Positions 37,726 through 42,510 of a DNA stretch of 42,510 nt are shown here, in pieces. Origin of the DNA: an uncultured Bacillota bacterium (lineage in GTDB: Bacteria; Bacillota_I; Bacilli_A; RF39; UBA660); assembly GCA_946622285.1 (NCBI GenBank), contig CAMOPK010000008.1:1-42510 (forward strand), written 5' to 3'. Within the stretch, counting starts at the first letter, position 1, and each line of letters begins with the position of its first letter. Under the pieces are notes generated by a model. It did no database searches, was not told the DNA's origin, and was given only the letters and a program-made list of their open reading frames with translations. The translations under genes and the position numbers were made by a program.

Positions 37726-38370
37726 TTAGCACCCGCTTCTTAAAATATTTGTAATGGCATAAGCGCCATTTGATTTATAAACCACGCGAAAATCATTATT
37801 AGAATTTAGTAATGTTTCTAATGATGATTTTTGTGTGAAATCTTTATTGTAGTACTCGATTGTTGCTGAACCGGAATCAATTTCATAATCGTTTAGTTTT
37901 TGAGTTAATTCAGCTGGTACTTCTGATACTGTATCACAATAATATATTATTGGCTTTACCTTTAATTTCGGAGTATTTGAAGAAAAATATGTTTTATCAG
38001 ACTTAGTACCAGTTGTTTCTAACACTTCATAAGCATAACTTTTCTCACGCTTTTCAATACGTAAAAGCATATCTTCTGGAAGTAATTTTTCTGTTCTTGG
38101 ATCTTTCATATCCATTGAAACATAACCAGCTATTTTTAGTTGATATAAGCTTAAATAAACATCATTACCTGAATTTTTAATTTGTGAATTAATTTCTTCA
38201 ATCGCGTATTTCTTTAATGATGCTTTAACAGAATCTATTTGTGAAATATATAAGTCATCTTTACCACTATTAATTGAATTTTCAACAATTGGAATAACAA
38301 TCATTCCCATTACTGCTAAAAGAAAAATAACCGATATTAATTCTATTAATGTAAATCCATTTTTCTTCAT
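37726..38370 (-). CDS. Type IV pilin-like / pseudopilin protein
   Basis: MKKNGFTLIELISVIFLLAVMGMIVIPIVE prepilin N-terminus. Confidence 0.82.
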   Translation of the reverse strand: MKKNGFTLIELISVIFLLAVMGMIVIPIVENSINSGKDDLYISQIDSVKASLKKYAIEEINSQIKNSGNDVYLSLYQLKIAGYVSMDMKDPRTEKLLPEDMLLRIEKREKSYAYEVLETTGTKSDKTYFSSNTPKLKVKPIIYYCDTVSEVPAELTQKLNDYEIDSGSATIEYYNKDFTQKSSLETLLNSNNDFRVVYKSNGAYAITNILRSGC

Positions 38371-38431
38371 ATTATCACCAATTATATAATAGCATAAATA
38401 ATTATCAGTTTCAAACAAAAAAAAGAGATTA

Positions 38432-38992
38432 TTAATCTCTTTCCAATTTTAAAAATCCTAAAATTGTTTTTACTATTATTTTTACGTCTGTTTTAAATGA
38501 TAAATTATCATAATAGACTACATCATATTCAAGTTTTGCCTTGTGAGTAAGCAATCTACATCCACTTGCTTGAGCAAGTCCTGTCATACCTGGACGAACC
38601 ATATATCTTTTAGGACTTATCTCACCAGGTGGAAGTTTATCTCCTGGAATAAATGGACGTGGTCCTACTAATGACATATCACCTTTTAAAACGTTAAATA
38701 ACTGTGGCAACTCATTTAGTCTATAGCGGTCGATCATATGTGAAATTTTAGTATATTGATCATCATGTTTTAAATTGCTTGAGTTTAACTTTTTTGTTCT
38801 AAATTTATACATTATAAAGGTTTTCTTATTTAAACCTTCTCTTTCTCTAATCTCGTTATGCAATGGGAATCCTAAATCAAATAATGTTATGATTGCAACT
38901 ATCAACATTAAAGGCCACAATAACAGAATTAATATGATTGAGAAAATAATATCTAACAATCGCTTAATATATTTTCTATACATTATCTCCAC
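38432..38992 (-). CDS. Undecaprenyl-phosphate sugar transferase (WcaJ/PglC-like)
   Basis: KRLLDIIFSIILILLLWPLM...YKFRT...LPQLFNVLKGDMSLVGPRP...RPGMTGLAQ. Confidence 0.92.
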   Translation of the reverse strand: MEIMYRKYIKRLLDIIFSIILILLLWPLMLIVAIITLFDLGFPLHNEIREREGLNKKTFIMYKFRTKKLNSSNLKHDDQYTKISHMIDRYRLNELPQLFNVLKGDMSLVGPRPFIPGDKLPPGEISPKRYMVRPGMTGLAQASGCRLLTHKAKLEYDVVYYDNLSFKTDVKIIVKTILGFLKLERD

Positions 38993-39033
38993 CCAAGGTT
39001 ATTATAACATAATTTTTTAAACTGTAAAGTTAA

Positions 39034-39852
39034 TTATTTTAGCCTTGAAATTACTTCGTTTACAGTTTCCATACTGGTCGATGTACCGGAGATTATACCT
39101 ACTTTTGAATGGTTTTTAATTTTTTCTAAATTTAGCTCATTTGAATTTTCTATCCAGACTGCTTCTTTTATATCAGAAACTATATCATATAGCTTGGCAG
39201 TGTTTGAACTATCTTTTCCACCAACAACAATTACAAGGTCAACACTATTAGCTATATTTATTGCTTCTTTTTGACGTTCTTCTGTAACTGGACATATACA
39301 AGGAATTATTTCTACATATGAATGTGTAATTCTTTTTATTTTGTTAACCAAAGAAGCAAATTTTAAACTTGAAAAAGTTGTTTGGGAAAAAATAGATATT
39401 TTCTTTTTATTGTTTGCTAATACTTTAGTTAATTCATCTAAATCAGATTCATCTTCAATAACGATATATTCATTAGCATATCCAATTGTTCCAATTACTT
39501 CTGGGTGAGTCTTTTTACCAATTATAATAATAAAATTGTTTTTTCTTTCTGAAACCAATTTATGTACTTTTGCAACTTTTGGGCATGTTAAATCAACAAC
39601 ATTAAGTTTTTTTTCACTTGCTCTTTTTAATACTTCCTTAGATACTCCATGCGCTCTTATGATTACTTTAGATTTGTCAGGAATTTCTTCAATATTTTCT
39701 ACTACTTTTCCATTAATCTTACCCATGGTTTCTTTATTATGAACAAGTTCACCCAAAAGATATGTATTTTCATCAACTTCTTTTAAAGTTTCATTAACTG
39801 CTCTTGTTACGCCAAAACAAAAGCCAATATTTTTTGCTACTACTACTTCCAT
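39034..39852 (-). CDS. ispH: 4-hydroxy-3-methylbut-2-enyl diphosphate reductase
   Basis: AKNIGFCFGVTRAV, LGELVHN, DLTCPKV, TFS...; CPVTEERQ. Confidence 0.93.
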   Translation of the reverse strand: MEVVVAKNIGFCFGVTRAVNETLKEVDENTYLLGELVHNKETMGKINGKVVENIEEIPDKSKVIIRAHGVSKEVLKRASEKKLNVVDLTCPKVAKVHKLVSERKNNFIIIIGKKTHPEVIGTIGYANEYIVIEDESDLDELTKVLANNKKKISIFSQTTFSSLKFASLVNKIKRITHSYVEIIPCICPVTEERQKEAINIANSVDLVIVVGGKDSSNTAKLYDIVSDIKEAVWIENSNELNLEKIKNHSKVGIISGTSTSMETVNEVISRLK

Positions 39853-39859
39853 AATTCAC

Positions 39860-41053
39860 CTACACTATTTGAAATATAAAAAATTTTAAATATTTTGTTT
39901 CCGGAACCCCAATCAATTCAGGATGATCTGGAGCAGGACCAGAAATATATAATTGTTTTAATGATACATTTGCTTTTAAAGCTGCCTTATAAATTGCATC
40001 TTTGAATAATTCTTCTGAAGCAAAATGTGAGCACGATGCTGTTATTAAGTATCCTCCTCTTGGTAATGCTTTCATAGCTAAATAATTTAGTTCTTGATAT
40101 CCTTTTAAAGCTTGGTTTATTGTTTTTCTAGATTTAGTAAATGCTGGAGGATCTAGAATAACAAAATCATATAGTTTTTTTCCTTCAATACTTTTTAAAT
40201 AATCAAAGACATCACTACATATTGTTTCTATTTGCATATTATTTAATTTAAAATTATTTTTGGAATCTTTCAAAGCTTTTTCTGAAACATCTAAAGCAAC
40301 TACCTTTTTTGCTCCACCTAGATATGCATTCATTGCAAAAGAACCTGTATGTGTACAACAATCTAAAACCGTTTTATTATGAGCAAATTCACGAACTTTT
40401 AAACGGTTATATTTTTGATCTAAAAAGTATCCTGTTTTCTGACCATTTTCAAAGTCAACAGTATATTTTATACCATTTTCTACTATTTCAGTTTTTGTGT
40501 CATAACTTCCTTGGTACCAACCTTTATATTCAGTTAATCCTTCTAGAGTTCTAACATCAACATCATTTCTTTCATAAATTCCTTTTATTTCAATATTGTC
40601 ATCTTTAAAAACATCTATTAATGCTTTAAATATTAGATCTTTTTTTAATTCAATACCTAGTGATAATACTTGTGCAACTAAAACATCATTAAATTTATCA
40701 ACGGTAAGACCTGGAAATCCATCAGCTTCACCATAGACTAAACGAAATGAATTTAAATCAGTCATTGTTTGTTTACGCATATCATATGCATATTTTATTC
40801 TTCGCTTAAAAAAATCATAATCAAATATATCATTTGCATTTCTACTTAATAAACGAATAGTTATCTTAGAATTACTATTATAAAATCCTGTTCCAAGATA
40901 CTTCTCTTTATTATTTAATACATCAACTAATTCTCCATTAGTTATATCGTCTTTTTTTATGATTTCAGTTCCATATATCCATGGATGCCCAAGTAAAACA
41001 GTTTTTTCTGCTTTAGGTGTTATTATTACTTTTTTATATAAACGATTTTTCAT
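39860..41053 (-). CDS. RlmI-like class I SAM-dependent rRNA methyltransferase
   Basis: PUA-like N-terminus GHPWIYGTEI; EADGFPGLTVD; GYFLDQKYNR; LDCCTHTGSFAMNA; LDPPAF. Confidence 0.93.
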   Translation of the reverse strand: MKNRLYKKVIITPKAEKTVLLGHPWIYGTEIIKKDDITNGELVDVLNNKEKYLGTGFYNSNSKITIRLLSRNANDIFDYDFFKRRIKYAYDMRKQTMTDLNSFRLVYGEADGFPGLTVDKFNDVLVAQVLSLGIELKKDLIFKALIDVFKDDNIEIKGIYERNDVDVRTLEGLTEYKGWYQGSYDTKTEIVENGIKYTVDFENGQKTGYFLDQKYNRLKVREFAHNKTVLDCCTHTGSFAMNAYLGGAKKVVALDVSEKALKDSKNNFKLNNMQIETICSDVFDYLKSIEGKKLYDFVILDPPAFTKSRKTINQALKGYQELNYLAMKALPRGGYLITASCSHFASEELFKDAIYKAALKANVSLKQLYISGPAPDHPELIGVPETKYLKFFIFQIV

Positions 41054-41108
41054 ATTATCACCTTTTTTATTATATAAAAATTTAAATAAAGTAGCAAGTA
41101 TTGTTTTG

Positions 41109-41136
41109 ACGTATTTAAAAACTATAAGATTACTTC
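41109..41136 (-). terminator. Terminator of the glycosyltransferase gene
   Basis: AAACTATAAGaagtaatCTTATAGTTTTT on the minus strand. Confidence 0.7.
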
Positions 41137-42272
41137 TTATAGTTTAGTAATTCCATGGATAAATTATATAATTTTTCCATTGCTCTTGGAGCATCTTTAT
41201 TTTTGCTTAAATTATTTTTCAATTTATCAATAGTTTTTTTGTTTGAATAAATTGCTGCCATTGATTTTTTAAATTTTCTTATGCTTGAACCATTTAAGGC
41301 ATAACCATTCCTAGTTAAGTATTTAAAATTGCCTTTTTCATGTCCTGCTGTCTTATTTATTAAAACCATAGGTTTTTTAAGCGTTAAGCACTCTGTAACG
41401 GTAATTCCACCAGGTTTAGTGATAACAGCATCACTTATACTAGTTAACTCAGGAACGTTCGTTACAAAGCCAAATACACGCACATTATCAGCATCATATT
41501 CTTGAACAATTTTTTGAGCTTTTCTTTTTACTTCATTATTATGGCCAGATACAAATATAATATCTGCATCTAGATTTAATTTAATTAGTTCTTTTAAGTA
41601 TGGAAGTGATGTTTTAGAGCCTAATCCACCACCGCCAAAGAATAAATATACTGGTCTTTTACCTGAAAGAGATAAGTTTTTTAATATTTTATTATGATCA
41701 AATTTTGCATTAAACTTGCTTGAAATTGGAATGCCATAAATTCTTATTTTTGAAGAATCGACTCCTTTTTTAACAATTTCACGTTTTTCTTCTTTTGATG
41801 CAACTATAATTGCATCTTCTGTTTTGGCATTTTGAAGCCAAAGTTCATGTGATTGATAATCAGGTATAATTGTTATTAATTTAGCATCAATTAATCCTTT
41901 TTTCTTATATCTAGATATTGATGTACTAGCAAAAAAATGTGTTGAGATTACTAAATCAGGATTAAAATCAACTACTTCTTTTTTTAGTTTTTCTGAATCA
42001 AAAAATTTAGATACTAATCTATAAGTACCAAATGTAGTAATTTTACTATCAAAAAACTTATAAATCATTCCCCATAAAATAGGATTACCAGATAAAATAA
42101 TTTTATTAGATATGTTTGCTGTTTTTCCCATCATAGGCATTACATAATCAAGTAAATCAATATTCATGATTTTTAAGTCTTCGTTTTTGCTTTTAAAATA
42201 ATCTTCTACATATTTTGCAATAGCTTTATGGCCAGTTCCATATGTAGCATACATTAATAAAACTTTTTTCAT
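41130..42272 (-). CDS. MGDG synthase/UgtP-like glycosyltransferase
   Basis: YATYGTGHKAIAKYVEDYF, STHFFASTSI, FFGGGGLGSK, KPGGITVTECLTLKKPMVL. Confidence 0.88.
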   Translation of the reverse strand: MKKVLLMYATYGTGHKAIAKYVEDYFKSKNEDLKIMNIDLLDYVMPMMGKTANISNKIILSGNPILWGMIYKFFDSKITTFGTYRLVSKFFDSEKLKKEVVDFNPDLVISTHFFASTSISRYKKKGLIDAKLITIIPDYQSHELWLQNAKTEDAIIVASKEEKREIVKKGVDSSKIRIYGIPISSKFNAKFDHNKILKNLSLSGKRPVYLFFGGGGLGSKTSLPYLKELIKLNLDADIIFVSGHNNEVKRKAQKIVQEYDADNVRVFGFVTNVPELTSISDAVITKPGGITVTECLTLKKPMVLINKTAGHEKGNFKYLTRNGYALNGSSIRKFKKSMAAIYSNKKTIDKLKNNLSKNKDAPRAMEKLYNLSMELLNYKK

Positions 42273-42334
42273 CTCAGCCCTCTTTTTAATTTAATCTATA
42301 TGTTAGTATACCACGAAATATAATAAAATTCCAA

Positions 42335-42363
42335 TTGACACCTTTTAATTTATAATATATAAT
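42335..42363 (+). promoter_or_regulatory. Consensus sigma-A promoter for tRNA-Trp
   Basis: TTGACA - 17 nt - TATAAT, about 12 nt upstream of the tRNA 5' end. Confidence 0.85.
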
Positions 42364-42374
42364 TATTTCTATGT

Positions 42375-42448
42375 AGGGGTATAGTTTAATGGTAGAGCGG
42401 CGGTCTCCAAAACCGTTAATGTGGGTTCAACTCCTGCTACCCCTGCCA
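42375..42448 (+). tRNA. tRNA-Trp(CCA), CCA encoded
   Basis: AGGGGTA...CGGTCTCCAAAACCG...GTGGGTTCAACTCCTGCTACCCCTGCCA; anticodon CCA. Confidence 0.95.
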
Positions 42449-42459
42449 TTTAGATTATT

Positions 42460-42488
42460 AAAACACTAACTATTTAGTTAGTGTTTTT
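42460..42488 (+). terminator. Terminator of tRNA-Trp
   Basis: AAAACACTAACtatttaGTTAGTGTTTTT. Confidence 0.8.
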
Positions 42489-42510
42489 AAGTTATATTGT
42501 AATATCTAAT

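Noticed and set aside
42375-42448. Possible UGA-to-Trp recoding, as in Mycoplasma-like genomes
   Set aside because: tRNA-Trp has a CCA anticodon and TGA is used as a real stop (e.g. the 129-aa ORF at 14733), so the standard bacterial code fits
1-42510. CRISPR arrays, IS elements, integrases, prophage genes
   Set aside because: No regularly spaced repeat arrays and no transposase, integrase or phage structural motifs in the ORFs

Overview
This is a low-GC Bacillota-type chromosomal window, probably from an uncultivated Bacilli/Mollicutes-related lineage (an inference from gene content and A+T bias). Nearly all genes lie on the minus strand. Most of it is conserved housekeeping sequence: tsf-rpsB, a Fic module, ttcA-like, gltX with a T-box, yqeY, rpsU, rubrerythrin, rsmD, parC, mscS, mraZ-rsmH-ftsL-pbp, a prsA-like lipoprotein, glyQS with a T-box, recO-era-cdd-ybeY, lepB-rplS-trmD-rimM, ispH, two tRNAs. 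The most interesting region is 13.0-17.2 kb. It holds a compact bacteriocin operon: a C39-peptidase ABC transporter, a 129-aa one-TM accessory protein, and two overlapping small ORFs of 46 and 54 aa that are absent from the supplied ORF track. Both small ORFs carry matched '...(I/V)KAG' double-glycine-type leaders and GxxxG motifs, so they look like a two-peptide class II bacteriocin. Next to the operon are two paralogous zinc-ribbon membrane proteins bracketed by a 21-nt direct repeat (20/21 identical), one copy of which is the 3' end of the second bacteriocin gene. A second candidate system lies at 29.86-30.04 kb: an unannotated 32-aa hydrophobic peptide ORF whose 3' end is overlapped by a convergent small-RNA unit with its own promoter and terminator, resembling a type I toxin-antitoxin. 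All assignments come from reading sequence and motifs; no searches were run.
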